This document shows, in pieces, positions 7,344 to 15,306 of a stretch of 30,116 bases of DNA. The stretch's first letter is position 1. The number at the start of each line of letters is the position of its first letter. The notes beneath the pieces were generated by a model, which saw nothing but the letters and a program-made list of their open reading frames with translations, was not told where the DNA came from and did not search any database. Source of the DNA: H2-BAC3 sp045863035 (GTDB lineage Bacteria > Bacteroidota > Ignavibacteria > Ignavibacteriales > Ignavibacteriaceae); contig BTUV01000029.1 of the NCBI GenBank assembly GCA_045863035.1, forward strand, positions 1-30,116. Reading direction: 5' to 3'. A program made the translations under genes and the position numbers.

Positions 7344-8915
7344 TTGCATCGCCTTAGCGTAAAACTTATTTTACTTATATCAGGGACACTCATACTGTTT
7401 CTGACCGCTTATACATGGTTTACAACCTCCCTGCTCAGAGAAAACCTTTCCATTTCCCTGAGCAGAAACAGCTATGAACTAAGCGAAATAGTTGTCGGGT
7501 CAACCCGTCATGGCATGCTTCTGAACCGAAAAGAGGATGTTCACCAGATCATTAACACTATCGGGCGGCAGCCGGGTGTTGACCGAATAAGGATTTATAA
7601 TAAGACCGGCGAAATTGTTTTTTCAACCGATTCTTCAGAAATAGGAAAACGAGCCGATTCAGACGCGGAGGCCTGCATCGTCTGTCATCTTTCTTCGGGG
7701 GAAATAGTAAGCGACCTCCCCGCTGATCAGATGATGCGCATCTTTACCGCGGAAAACGGAAGCCAGATGCTCGGTTTGATTCATCCTATCAATAACGAAA
7801 AGGACTGTTACACCTCTGAGTGTCACGCCCATGAAAAAACAAAAAGCATACTTGGCGTAGTTGATGTAATTGTTCCGACAGAATCCATGAATCAAACCAT
7901 TGCCGAAAATAATAAAAATATTATAACCGGTGCACTGGTGATCACAAGTCTGCTTTCCGGTCTTACGTTCCTCTTTATCATGCAATATATAAACAAACCA
8001 ATCCACCGCCTGGTGGAAGGCATTAAAGAAGTAAGCAAAGGAAATCTGGCTTATAAAATAAATCTGAATTCCAATGATGAGTTCGGAACAGTCTCAAGCG
8101 AATTTGATACGATGACTGTAAAACTCAATGCCGCTTACAAAGAGCTTCACGAATGGTCGGAAACGCTGAATGAAAAAGTGGAAGAAAAAAATGCCGAGCT
8201 TAAAAAAATTTATGAGCAGATTACACAGATTGAAAAACTTGCATCCCTTGGCAAACTTTCCGCGACTGTTGCGCACGAGCTGAACAACCCTCTTGAGGGA
8301 ATACTTACATTCGCCCGTGTAATCAAGAAAAAACTGCAAAAGCAGAATAAGGAAGAACATTCGGAGATTATTTCATTTCTCGATGTAATCGGAGATGAGT
8401 CAGCCCGGTGCGGCAGGATAGTCAAGGATTTGCTTCTTTTCAGCCGGCAGCAGGATGAGGTGCGGCATCCCTCAGATATTACGCAACTGATTGAAAAAGC
8501 GCTTCTGTTGATCAATCATCACTTTCAGATCAATAAAATTACTATTGAGAGAAATTTCGCGCCTGATGTTCCGCCGGTCACCTGTGATCCGCAGAAAATT
8601 GAGCAGGCCCTTGTAGCTCTCCTGATGAACGCGGTTGAAGCAATGAGCTCCGGAGGCGCTATAAGGATTGAGGCACACACCTCTCACGGTAAAGTATATA
8701 TCAGTATTACGGATCAAGGGAAAGGTATAGAGGATAAGGACCTCCCCTATATTTTTGAACCCTTTTATTCAACAAAGAAAGAACAAAAAGGTACGGGGCT
8801 GGGGCTTGCTGTTGTTTACGGCATTGTTACCAGTCACGGAGGGACAATCTCAGTGAAGGATACTTCTTCAAACGGAACTACAATCGAAATCATATTACCG
8901 GTGGAACTACCATGA
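7344..8915 (+). CDS. Sensor histidine kinase with haem-c-like motifs in the periplasmic domain
   Basis: 523 residues. TM1 is about 8-28, the periplasmic sensor 29-192, TM2 193-214, HAMP about 215-268, then a coiled segment. The HisKA phosphoacceptor is H311 in VAHELNNPLEG. The ATPase has an N box at N429, DQGKGI (457-462), FEPFYST (471-477) and GTGLGLAV (483-490). The sensor holds CIVCH (111-115), a canonical CxxCH haem-c site, and C155-x4-C160-H161, a wider C-x4-CH variant. RIRIYNKTGEIVFS (81-94) resembles Cache/PAS-like sensors. The start is TTG: an in-frame TAA lies at 7326-7328 and no ATG or GTG comes between. Its stop overlaps the response-regulator start by 4 bases. It probably senses periplasmic redox state, NO or O2 through haem and phosphorylates the regulator. 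Confidence 0.9.
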   Translation: MHRLSVKLILLISGTLILFLTAYTWFTTSLLRENLSISLSRNSYELSEIVVGSTRHGMLLNRKEDVHQIINTIGRQPGVDRIRIYNKTGEIVFSTDSSEIGKRADSDAEACIVCHLSSGEIVSDLPADQMMRIFTAENGSQMLGLIHPINNEKDCYTSECHAHEKTKSILGVVDVIVPTESMNQTIAENNKNIITGALVITSLLSGLTFLFIMQYINKPIHRLVEGIKEVSKGNLAYKINLNSNDEFGTVSSEFDTMTVKLNAAYKELHEWSETLNEKVEEKNAELKKIYEQITQIEKLASLGKLSATVAHELNNPLEGILTFARVIKKKLQKQNKEEHSEIISFLDVIGDESARCGRIVKDLLLFSRQQDEVRHPSDITQLIEKALLLINHHFQINKITIERNFAPDVPPVTCDPQKIEQALVALLMNAVEAMSSGGAIRIEAHTSHGKVYISITDQGKGIEDKDLPYIFEPFYSTKKEQKGTGLGLAVVYGIVTSHGGTISVKDTSSNGTTIEIILPVELP

Positions 8916-10264
8916 CTACACAGCCCAAAATTCTGATCGTTGACGATGAACAAATTGTTCGGGAATCACTAAAACAATGGTTCATTGAAGATGACTATGC
9001 AGTTGATACAGCAGAAGACGGAGAAACTGCCTTAAAAAAATTCGAGAAAGGCAAGTATGACCTGATTCTGGCAGATATTAAAATGCCGGGGATCAGCGGT
9101 CTTGAACTCCTGGAGAAACTTAAATCCGATGACCCTGCTGCAATTATTATCCTTATTACTGCATTTGCTTCAGTACCAACTGCAATCAAAGCCCTGAAAG
9201 CAGGTGCGTATGATTATATAACAAAACCGGTTGACCCCGACGAGCTTTCACATATTGTAAAGCGCGCAGTTGATCAGAAAAAACTTCTCAGAGAAAATGA
9301 AGTCCTGAAAGATAATATTGACGTAGTCCTTCGCCCTGATAATCTGGTGGGAGACAGTCTTCAAATGCAGAAGATATACGATTTAATTAAAACTGTTGCT
9401 CCCACCGACACAACCGTACTTATACGCGGTGAAAGCGGAACGGGCAAAGAACTTGTCGCAAAAGCAATACACCTTAACAGTAAGAGAAAATACTTTCCCA
9501 TAATTACCGTCAACTGCGGGGCGCTTGCTGAGTCACTACTCGAAAGTGAGCTTTTCGGACATGAAAAGGGAGCATTCACCGGTGCGCAGTTTCGCCGTAA
9601 AGGTAAGTTTGAGATGGCACATGAGGGAACGATTTTTCTTGATGAAATAGGAACGATAAGTCCTAAAATGCAGATAGAGCTGTTAAGAGTTATTGAATCA
9701 AAGCAATTCACCCGCGTGGGAGGGAATGAAGTAATCACCAGTGATTTCAGGGTTGTAGCGGCAACAAATGAAGCACTTGAAAACGCGGTAAAAGAAGGCC
9801 GCTTCCGCGAAGATCTTTACTATCGTCTGAATGTTTTTACCGTGTTCATTCCCCCGCTCCGTGAACGCACCGATGATGTCGAACAGCTTGCCTACTACTT
9901 TCTTGAACGCTTTTGTAATTCAATGAATAAAAAGAAAAAGAAAATATCAGAAGAAGCGCTTCTGTTTCTGAAAAACTATTCCTGGCCGGGCAACGTTCGT
10001 GAACTGGAAAATGCCATCGAACGGGCTGTAGTGATTTCAAAAACTGATGAGATTACCTTTGAGGATCTTCCTTTTCACCTGCGTGAAGAAGATTTGAGCA
10101 TCAACGATGATGATAAAAGTATGGCAGCCGTTGAAAAAAAGCATATAATGAAAGTGCTTAATGAAAACAGGTGGAATATCTCTAAAACTTCAAAGGTATT
10201 AGGAATTGACCGCGTCACACTTTACAATAAGCTGAATCGTTACCACTTAGAAAAGCCCAACTGA
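8912..10264 (+). CDS. NtrC-family sigma-54-dependent response regulator
   Basis: 450 residues. The receiver domain (1-120) has D55 as phosphoacceptor in LILADIKMPG, with T83 and K105. The AAA+ domain (about 145-375) carries Walker A GESGTGKE (173-180), the sigma-54 contact loop GAFTGA (220-225), Walker B TIFLDEIG (240-247) and an arginine-finger region at PLRERTDDV. A C-terminal Fis-type helix-turn-helix ends the protein (WNISKTSKVLGIDRVTLYNKL). It is the cognate partner of the kinase it overlaps. Its likely targets are the candidate sigma-54 promoters at 3909 and 7300, which would place the HybA/HybB-like module under its control (inference). Confidence 0.95.
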   Translation: MTTQPKILIVDDEQIVRESLKQWFIEDDYAVDTAEDGETALKKFEKGKYDLILADIKMPGISGLELLEKLKSDDPAAIIILITAFASVPTAIKALKAGAYDYITKPVDPDELSHIVKRAVDQKKLLRENEVLKDNIDVVLRPDNLVGDSLQMQKIYDLIKTVAPTDTTVLIRGESGTGKELVAKAIHLNSKRKYFPIITVNCGALAESLLESELFGHEKGAFTGAQFRRKGKFEMAHEGTIFLDEIGTISPKMQIELLRVIESKQFTRVGGNEVITSDFRVVAATNEALENAVKEGRFREDLYYRLNVFTVFIPPLRERTDDVEQLAYYFLERFCNSMNKKKKKISEEALLFLKNYSWPGNVRELENAIERAVVISKTDEITFEDLPFHLREEDLSINDDDKSMAAVEKKHIMKVLNENRWNISKTSKVLGIDRVTLYNKLNRYHLEKPN

Positions 10265-10279
10265 TAAAAGGGGCAAAAG

Positions 10280-10810
10280 ATGAGTTTCCGGCTCTTCCCC
10301 CTGTTGTTTCCTGACCGGAGGTCAGTGCTCAAAGTTGAGATGCTCCTGATGGATACCTTCAGGGGCGGGGTTCATATTTCTGATTTCCATCCTGACATCA
10401 GCGATGCGTATTCACCTGAGCGGGGGCAGTATATATCATCTAAAATCCTCCTGAAATATCTGCACCATGCAAAGGATAGCCGCGAAAAAAAACTGATTCT
10501 CACAAGTGTTGATTTAGCAACACCGGTGCTCAGCTATATTTTTGGTGAAGCACAGCTTCATGGTAACCTTGCCATAGTATCAACTTTCCGCCTTCATGAG
10601 GAGCTTTATAGCGGTGAGGTAAACCGTGATCTTTATGAGCAGCGCCTGCATAAAGAAGTCCTGCATGAACTGGGGCATAATTTCGGGTTATTGCACTGCA
10701 GGGACTGGGAGTGTGTTATGCACTCCTCCTCAATCATTGAAGAAGTTGACCTGCGCGGCGGATTTTACTGCAAGAAGTGTAAATCAGTAATACGACATCA
10801 TTTGTGCTGA
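10280..10810 (+). CDS. amzA: Archaemetzincin-family zinc metallopeptidase
   Basis: 176 residues. The zinc signature is exact for archaemetzincins: HELGHNFGLLHC (129-140), with H129, H133 and H139 as ligands and E130 catalytic; CVM at 145-147 as the Met-turn; and CKKC (164-167) forming, with C140 and C145, the family's second structural zinc site. There is no signal peptide, so it should be cytoplasmic. The length is usual. An SD (AAAAGGGG) precedes the ATG, and the gene begins 15 bp after the response regulator, so it is probably in the same transcript. Substrates of prokaryotic archaemetzincins are not established; its pairing with a redox two-component system is unexplained. Confidence 0.9.
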   Translation: MSFRLFPLLFPDRRSVLKVEMLLMDTFRGGVHISDFHPDISDAYSPERGQYISSKILLKYLHHAKDSREKKLILTSVDLATPVLSYIFGEAQLHGNLAIVSTFRLHEELYSGEVNRDLYEQRLHKEVLHELGHNFGLLHCRDWECVMHSSSIIEEVDLRGGFYCKKCKSVIRHHLC

Positions 10811-11065
10811 TCGAAGGGGGGGGTATATTCATATTAAGAAACTGAACTAAAACAACCCAATATCTTCGATAAAAAACTAAAAACACCTTCGCGGAGACGA
10901 TACGAACGCGTCCCGGCATTGTATTATTCGCATTGTTTCCCCCGGCGGAACCTTCCCTGTTTTACCTGAGACGCCGCAAATGCAAAACGCAACATCATAC
11001 AAAACATCGTCCCTGTATTTGCGACGTCTCCACAAAAAAACAGGTTCCGTTTTTCATTTCGATAA
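10811..11065. other. Convergent spacer between amzA and rsgA
   Basis: No gene is seen. The spacer holds a run of nine G near 10817 and a long imperfect inverted repeat, annotated separately. A smaller self-complementary patch (GACG ... CGTC) lies near 10896-10913. A transcription-stop function for both flanking genes is plausible, but there is no classic stem plus U-tract. Confidence 0.4.
10946..11049. repeat. Long imperfect inverted repeat (~100 bp) between convergent genes
   Basis: Left arm 10946-10984, right arm 11014-11049. The inner arms, GAGACGCCGCAAATGCA and the complement of 11014-11030 (GAGACGTCGCAAATACA), agree at 15 of 17 bases. After a small bulge the outer arms continue with CTGTTTT pairing to AAAACAG and CGGAACC pairing to GGTTCCG. 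The loop is about 29 nt. In RNA either strand would fold into a long hairpin. It could be a bidirectional terminator or a small palindromic (MITE/REP-like) insertion. Confidence 0.65.
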
Positions 11066-12031
11066 TCAAAAATACAAATCCTCTTCTACGGTCTGGTATA
11101 TATTGGTGTAACTTTCATAACGGTCGGCGGTTATTTCACCGGATTCCACTGCATCACGAATGGCACAATCCGGCTCGTGGGTATGGGTGCACCGGGTAAA
11201 ACGGCACTGCCCGAAATAGGGCTCAAACTCCCTGAAGTAATGGCATAAATCCTCTTTCGTAATTCCGTATGGATCAATTTCTCGGATACCCGGGGAGTCT
11301 ATAATCTGCGTGTTTGCATCAACATCATGCAGACTTACTGTTACGGTAGTGTGTACCCCTTTATCTGAATAATTGCTCACCTCACCGGTCTGAAAATTGA
11401 GTCCCGGATAAAGTACGTTAAACAGAGATGACTTACCAACTCCGGAATGACCCCAGACAAATGAACATTCCCCTTCCAGATTTGCACGAAGCTCATTTAT
11501 CCCCTCTTTTGTTACGGCTGATGTAAGAAAAACAGGATAATTCAGCTCTGTATATATTTCCTTTATTTCATCGAAAATCCGTCTCTCCTCAGGGAACAGC
11601 AAATCCATTTTATTTATAACAATCATCGGACGAATCTGCGAACTTTCAGCGGCTACTAAAAAACGGTCTAATGAACGGTTATTGAATGAGGGGGAAACGG
11701 CTGAAAAAACAACAATAACCTGCGTGATATTCGCTGCAATTATCTGTTCGAACCTCTCACCCCGGTAAGACCCTCCCTTTAGTTTAGGCGCTTTTCGCGA
11801 CAGATAATTGCTTCTGCTCAAAACCTCCTCTATCACTCCCGTGCCGTCTCGCTCCATGCTGACAGAGACATGGTCGCCAACTGCAATTACATCAAGGATA
11901 AACATTTTATCCTTCTTCAGCCGGTTTTCAATTTTGAACTTTCCGCGAAGACTGCACCTGATATAATCCTCCCCATCTTCAGGTTTTACATAAACATCCT
12001 TGCTTTCAATCCTATAGACTCTGGCTTTAAC
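11066..12031 (-). CDS. rsgA: RsgA, ribosome small-subunit-dependent GTPase A
   Basis: Circularly permuted GTPase that helps 30S subunit maturation. In order: an OB-fold, G4 NKMDLL, G5-like SAVTKEG, G1 GHSGVGKSSL, G3 DSPGIRE, then the zinc site CRFTRCTHTHEPDC. The first canonical ATG is at 11905 and would give 279 residues lacking most of the OB-fold. The same frame stays open upstream to 12034 and encodes the missing OB-fold start (KARVYRIESKDVYVK, later IRCSLRGKF, then the AVGDHV after the ATG), just as RsgA should begin. No ATG, GTG or TTG exists in that extension. The best candidate start is a GTT at 12029-12031, six nt after an AAAGG Shine-Dalgarno. The coordinates given use that start (321 residues). 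A rare GUU/AUU start or a base error is the likely explanation. Confidence 0.9.
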   Translation of the reverse strand, partial: VKARVYRIESKDVYVKPEDGEDYIRCSLRGKFKIENRLKKDKMFILDVIAVGDHVSVSMERDGTGVIEEVLSRSNYLSRKAPKLKGGSYRGERFEQIIAANITQVIVVFSAVSPSFNNRSLDRFLVAAESSQIRPMIVINKMDLLFPEERRIFDEIKEIYTELNYPVFLTSAVTKEGINELRANLEGECSFVWGHSGVGKSSLFNVLYPGLNFQTGEVSNYSDKGVHTTVTVSLHDVDANTQIIDSPGIREIDPYGITKEDLCHYFREFEPYFGQCRFTRCTHTHEPDCAIRDAVESGEITADRYESYTNIYQTVEEDLYF

Positions 12032-12052
12032 GGGTCACCTTTTGTTTAATTA

Positions 12053-12083
12053 CAGATATACAAAAATAAAAAAGGACAGCCAA
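12053..12083 (-). promoter_or_regulatory. Candidate -33/-7 promoter of rsgA
   Basis: On the minus strand: TTG (12081-12083), a 20-nt spacer, TATATCTG (12053-12060), one mismatch from TAnnTTTG. RNA would start near 12046, just before the AAAAGG at 12038-12043. This fits translation from about 12031 rather than from the ATG at 11905. The promoter overlaps the terminator of the upstream gene. Confidence 0.45.
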
Positions 12084-12100
12084 TCCTGACTGTCCTCTTT
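12063..12100 (-). terminator. Rho-independent terminator of the outer-membrane protein gene
   Basis: On the minus strand: GGACAG, a 10-nt loop, CTGTCC, then TTTTTTATTTTTG. The stem is 12090-12095 with 12074-12079. It begins about 20 bp after the stop codon at 12120. The flanking AAAAGA on the other side could add pairs and give weak function on the plus strand too. Confidence 0.8.
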
Positions 12101-12119
12101 TGAAAAATTCTTACTTAGT

Positions 12120-13541
12120 TTAGAAGCGATACCCGAATGAGAGCATCAGACGGTTGGTTGTTATGCTCTGGAGCGTGCGAGAGTCATTATTTCCATAATT
12201 ATCACCGTAGGTATCATAAAAACCTCTTACAAAGGCCAGGTCGAGGGAGATAATACCATCAATCAGAAATCCACCCCCCAGCGTGAGATACTTTCTGTCA
12301 TACATAGCATCGTCACCATCGTAAGGCGATTTTTGAACGAAATAACCGCCCCTAATCCTCAGGTTGGTCGTTGGTATCATGTATTCCGCACCGATATTAT
12401 AATTCATAACCCCGGTCAGCAATTCCTTCGCCCTCTTGTTGATATCCACCAGCTCTGCCTCAGAGATTCCAATGCCATTGCTGAATTCCATCTGGGTATA
12501 GTCAGAAAGCGTAACTTCACCGCTCAGAATGAGACCAACCACATTCATAGCACCGCCAACTGAAAATTCAAACGGTGTTGTTATATCATATTCTGTGCTA
12601 AATTCATAGTCAGATTCTTCAATTGTGCGTCTTGTGCCATTACCCCAGTCTGAGTAACCACTTGCATAAAACTTCTCTTTAATGGTATAGTACTTGGGGA
12701 ATTGAATCTTCATACCAAATCGCGCCAATTTATTAATCTGATAAAGGATACCAAGTTTGAAATCCCATCCCTGCATTTCCCAGTCAAGGGTGCGATTCAG
12801 AAAAAAGGTTTGAAAATCACGGGTAAAGGTGTAACCCGGCGCAACGATGGTAGTATCATAATAACCGCGGGTATCATCCTCATAAAAATCGCGCGAATTT
12901 TTATATGTACCGGTCGAGATATTCAGTGTGCCCCCCACAAAAACATCCTTATATACTTCAAGTCCGGTCGTGAAGGAATAATTATCCAGAGAGCCGGATT
13001 CCAGCGTGTTACCGCTCTGATTCAGATTCCGATTGAGTATCGTATTTCCGTTCTCATCCGTAAGAAAAAGATCATAGGGCACATCCGTATCTATAGCAAG
13101 ATCAGCTATCAGAGAACTCGATGGATTAAAACCGTCAAAGCGCATACCACCGGTATATAAATGCGATGTGCTGTAACCGGCGCCAACAACAAAACTGCCG
13201 CGAAGTGTAGGGAAAGGAAAAATAAAAGAAAGACTATTAAGCCCTGTAGCACTGTTATTATATTTACTGCTATTACCGAGAAAGGAAATATCATTGTTAA
13301 AACTGAAATAGTCCAGATTGCCGGCGAATTCCAATTTTTTTACCAATGCAATTCCCGCGGGATTATAAAACATCCCGGATCCGTCATCACTGAGCGCGGT
13401 ATATGCATTACCCATACCAAGCGCGCGCACTCCGGAATTTGTTCCGAATGCTGAAAGACGAAGTCCGTCACTCAGCCCCTGAGCAAGAATCTGATTTCCG
13501 GCAAAGAATAAAATTACTATCAGATATATATATTTTTTCAT
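12120..13541 (-). CDS. FadL/OmpP1-like outer-membrane protein
   Basis: 473 residues. A signal peptide (about 1-20, ending ILAQG) precedes VRALGMGNAYTALSDDGSGMFYNPAGIA (split over residues 38-65), the N-terminal hallmark of OmpP1/FadL/TodX and PorV-like barrels. The rest alternates polar and aromatic residues and ends in LSFGYRF, with a terminal Phe typical of barrels inserted by BamA. It is likely a porin for hydrophobic compounds or an orphan barrel; the substrate is unknown. It follows the lipoprotein gene at 13547 by 5 bp and ends in a clear terminator, so it closes a three-gene operon that begins at 15246. Confidence 0.8.
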   Translation of the reverse strand: MKKYIYLIVILFFAGNQILAQGLSDGLRLSAFGTNSGVRALGMGNAYTALSDDGSGMFYNPAGIALVKKLEFAGNLDYFSFNNDISFLGNSSKYNNSATGLNSLSFIFPFPTLRGSFVVGAGYSTSHLYTGGMRFDGFNPSSSLIADLAIDTDVPYDLFLTDENGNTILNRNLNQSGNTLESGSLDNYSFTTGLEVYKDVFVGGTLNISTGTYKNSRDFYEDDTRGYYDTTIVAPGYTFTRDFQTFFLNRTLDWEMQGWDFKLGILYQINKLARFGMKIQFPKYYTIKEKFYASGYSDWGNGTRRTIEESDYEFSTEYDITTPFEFSVGGAMNVVGLILSGEVTLSDYTQMEFSNGIGISEAELVDINKRAKELLTGVMNYNIGAEYMIPTTNLRIRGGYFVQKSPYDGDDAMYDRKYLTLGGGFLIDGIISLDLAFVRGFYDTYGDNYGNNDSRTLQSITTNRLMLSFGYRF

Positions 13542-13546
13542 TATCG

Positions 13547-14056
13547 TTATCTTCGTTTAGGAGTTGAACGGTTTCCGTCATCGTTGCGCAGGTTTTTCTT
13601 GTCCCCACCGTTGCTGCGGTTAGATGTGTTGTTATTGTTCTGATTTCCCTCATCAGCATTTACTTTTTTCTTTTCAGCATCCCGGGAGGTATCTCCGGAA
13701 GTTGAATTACCACCACCATTATTCGTCCTGGTAACGCCTCCCCCGCCGCCGCTTCCGCCGGTTTCACGCAGACGGTCAAAAGTACCGCCATCTATGCGAT
13801 TGGGTGTAATATCCTTTGAAACCATCGGATTCACATACCACCAGGGAAGATTGTAATAATCAAACCAGGTTGGCTGCTGCTCCTCGCGGGGAGCATATAT
13901 CCAGCCGTCCTCGTAGGTCAGTTCTTCAGCTTCATCACCGGACTCAAGACGTATCAGTTCTTCCTCATACGTGTTCTCCGTGGTAAGCAAAACCGTATAA
14001 CATCCGGTAAAAGGGATGAGCAGTAAAAAAGCGATATATACAAACAGTGATTTCAA
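13547..14056 (-). CDS. Low-complexity lipoprotein
   Basis: 169 residues. The lipoprotein signal has a lipobox FTGC (Cys at about residue 19) followed by YT, the same GCYT start as the gene upstream. Residues ~20-80 are acidic and aromatic (TWFDYYNLPWWYVNP). The C-terminal half is Gly/Asn/Ser/Arg-rich and ends in a basic PKRR tail. No enzymatic motif is seen. The gene lies 2 bp after the lipoprotein at 14059 and 5 bp before the barrel gene. Similar design suggests that the two lipoproteins are diverged paralogues; function unknown. Confidence 0.7.
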   Translation of the reverse strand: MKSLFVYIAFLLLIPFTGCYTVLLTTENTYEEELIRLESGDEAEELTYEDGWIYAPREEQQPTWFDYYNLPWWYVNPMVSKDITPNRIDGGTFDRLRETGGSGGGGGVTRTNNGGGNSTSGDTSRDAEKKKVNADEGNQNNNNTSNRSNGGDKKNLRNDDGNRSTPKRR

Positions 14057-14058
14057 AA

Positions 14059-15246
14059 TTATCTTCTCCTTGATGAATTGTCATCACGGCTGCTTCCGCC
14101 GCCTGATGATCTGCTGCTGTTTCCGCCGCCGGATCTGTTACCTGAGGAAGACCGGCTGCTGTGATCGTTATTACGTGAAGGGGGTGAATACGAGCGGTTG
14201 GAGCTCCGGTTATCATTCCGGGATGAATTCCGTTCTTTATTGATAGAACCGTCATTGCGGTTATTTTCACGCTTTTTTTCCGTATTCACTGAATTATTCC
14301 TGCGGTTGCTTTCGTTATTGTTTTCGCGCTTCCGTTCGGTATTAACATTGTTGTTTCGCTTGGTGTTATTGTCATTATTATTTTCACGCTTGCGCTGATC
14401 AATTACGGGCGATTTTCTTTTGTTTTCATTATCGCGTGCATCACGTTTCTTATCCTTAACTACCGGCTTCCGTCCATCATCCTTATAGTCACGACGCACT
14501 TTCACATCTTCATCACGGCGCCTTTTATTATCATCAACATTAGTCCGGCGATCATCACGAGTTGTATTCCAAGTGTCGTTGTTCCAACCATCACGGCTGC
14601 GGTCTCGTGTAACCTCATCCCGGCTGATTCTGTCGCGTCTGTCTCTGTCAAAAGTATTCCTGTCTCTGGCTACATCAACATCAAGATTCCTGTCTCTGCG
14701 TCCCCGTAAACCATCGCGGTTTGTGTAACCGTTTCTTTGTCCATCGTTGTTACGAAGGCGCGCCAGATCATCAGTTCTGTAACGGTAACTGTTGCTGTAA
14801 CCATAGTAGTTGTACGAACTGTAGTTGTAAGCCCAATAAGGGTAATAGTAGTGCGGACCCCAGAATGAATAAAGTCCTGGATACCAGTCAAATCCGCAGT
14901 AGGTAGGATACCAAGGGTCCCACCAGAAATAGCTCCATCCGCCGTGGAAATACCAGGTCGGCGAATAATGGTAACCAATGATAATTGTGGATGAGGGGTA
15001 ATATCCTCCGAAATAACGGCGGTATGACCCGAAATTACCGTCTAAATAGTAATTATTTACAATGGTGGTCTCGTCTTCCTCCTCATATAAGGTATCGGAC
15101 TCAACATAGGACTCCTCATCACCATACCTTTCAGGTTCGTAAGTCGTCCTGGAATAGGTATAATCCTCGTTTTCCTCAACCGCCAACTGAGTGTAACAGC
15201 CGGTCAAAAGCAGCGGTAAAACCAGCAAATAAATCAAATTTTTCAT
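14059..15246 (-). CDS. Lipoprotein with aromatic-rich core and Arg/Asn-rich repeat tail
   Basis: 395 residues from the ATG at 15246. That start is chosen over one at 15336 because GGAG lies 8 nt before it and the next residues form a proper lipoprotein signal (MKNLIYLLVLPLLLTGC, Cys at 17). A candidate promoter also overlaps the upstream start. Order: acidic region (~20-65), a very Tyr/Trp-rich region (~65-157), then a highly charged tail with Arg-Asp stretches. Three ~20-residue repeats begin KRENN (residues ~285-342; DNA 14221-14394). The end is Ser/Gly/Arg-rich. Probably a disordered, cell-surface or periplasmic protein. No function can be assigned. Confidence 0.72.
   Translation of the reverse strand: MKNLIYLLVLPLLLTGCYTQLAVEENEDYTYSRTTYEPERYGDEESYVESDTLYEEEDETTIVNNYYLDGNFGSYRRYFGGYYPSSTIIIGYHYSPTWYFHGGWSYFWWDPWYPTYCGFDWYPGLYSFWGPHYYYPYWAYNYSSYNYYGYSNSYRYRTDDLARLRNNDGQRNGYTNRDGLRGRRDRNLDVDVARDRNTFDRDRRDRISRDEVTRDRSRDGWNNDTWNTTRDDRRTNVDDNKRRRDEDVKVRRDYKDDGRKPVVKDKKRDARDNENKRKSPVIDQRKRENNNDNNTKRNNNVNTERKRENNNESNRRNNSVNTEKKRENNRNDGSINKERNSSRNDNRSSNRSYSPPSRNNDHSSRSSSGNRSGGGNSSRSSGGGSSRDDNSSRRR
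14221..14394 (-). repeat. Internal ~57-60 bp coding repeats in the lipoprotein gene
   Basis: Three consecutive units begin at 14394, 14334 and 14277 (minus strand). Each encodes KRENN followed by Asn/Arg/Ser residues; the first two end in VNTE. Units are 20, 19 and about 19 codons and keep the frame, which suggests slippage or unequal exchange under selection on the protein. Confidence 0.65.
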
Positions 15247-15306
15247 TTTTTTTAACTCCATTGTAATATTTGCTATCGAGCAAAAATTATGCCTGAAAAA
15301 TCCGTT

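Noticed and set aside
12702..13454. Plus-strand open frames opposite the FadL-like gene
   Set aside because: The minus-strand gene has a signal peptide, barrel pattern and terminator; the opposite frames have none of these.
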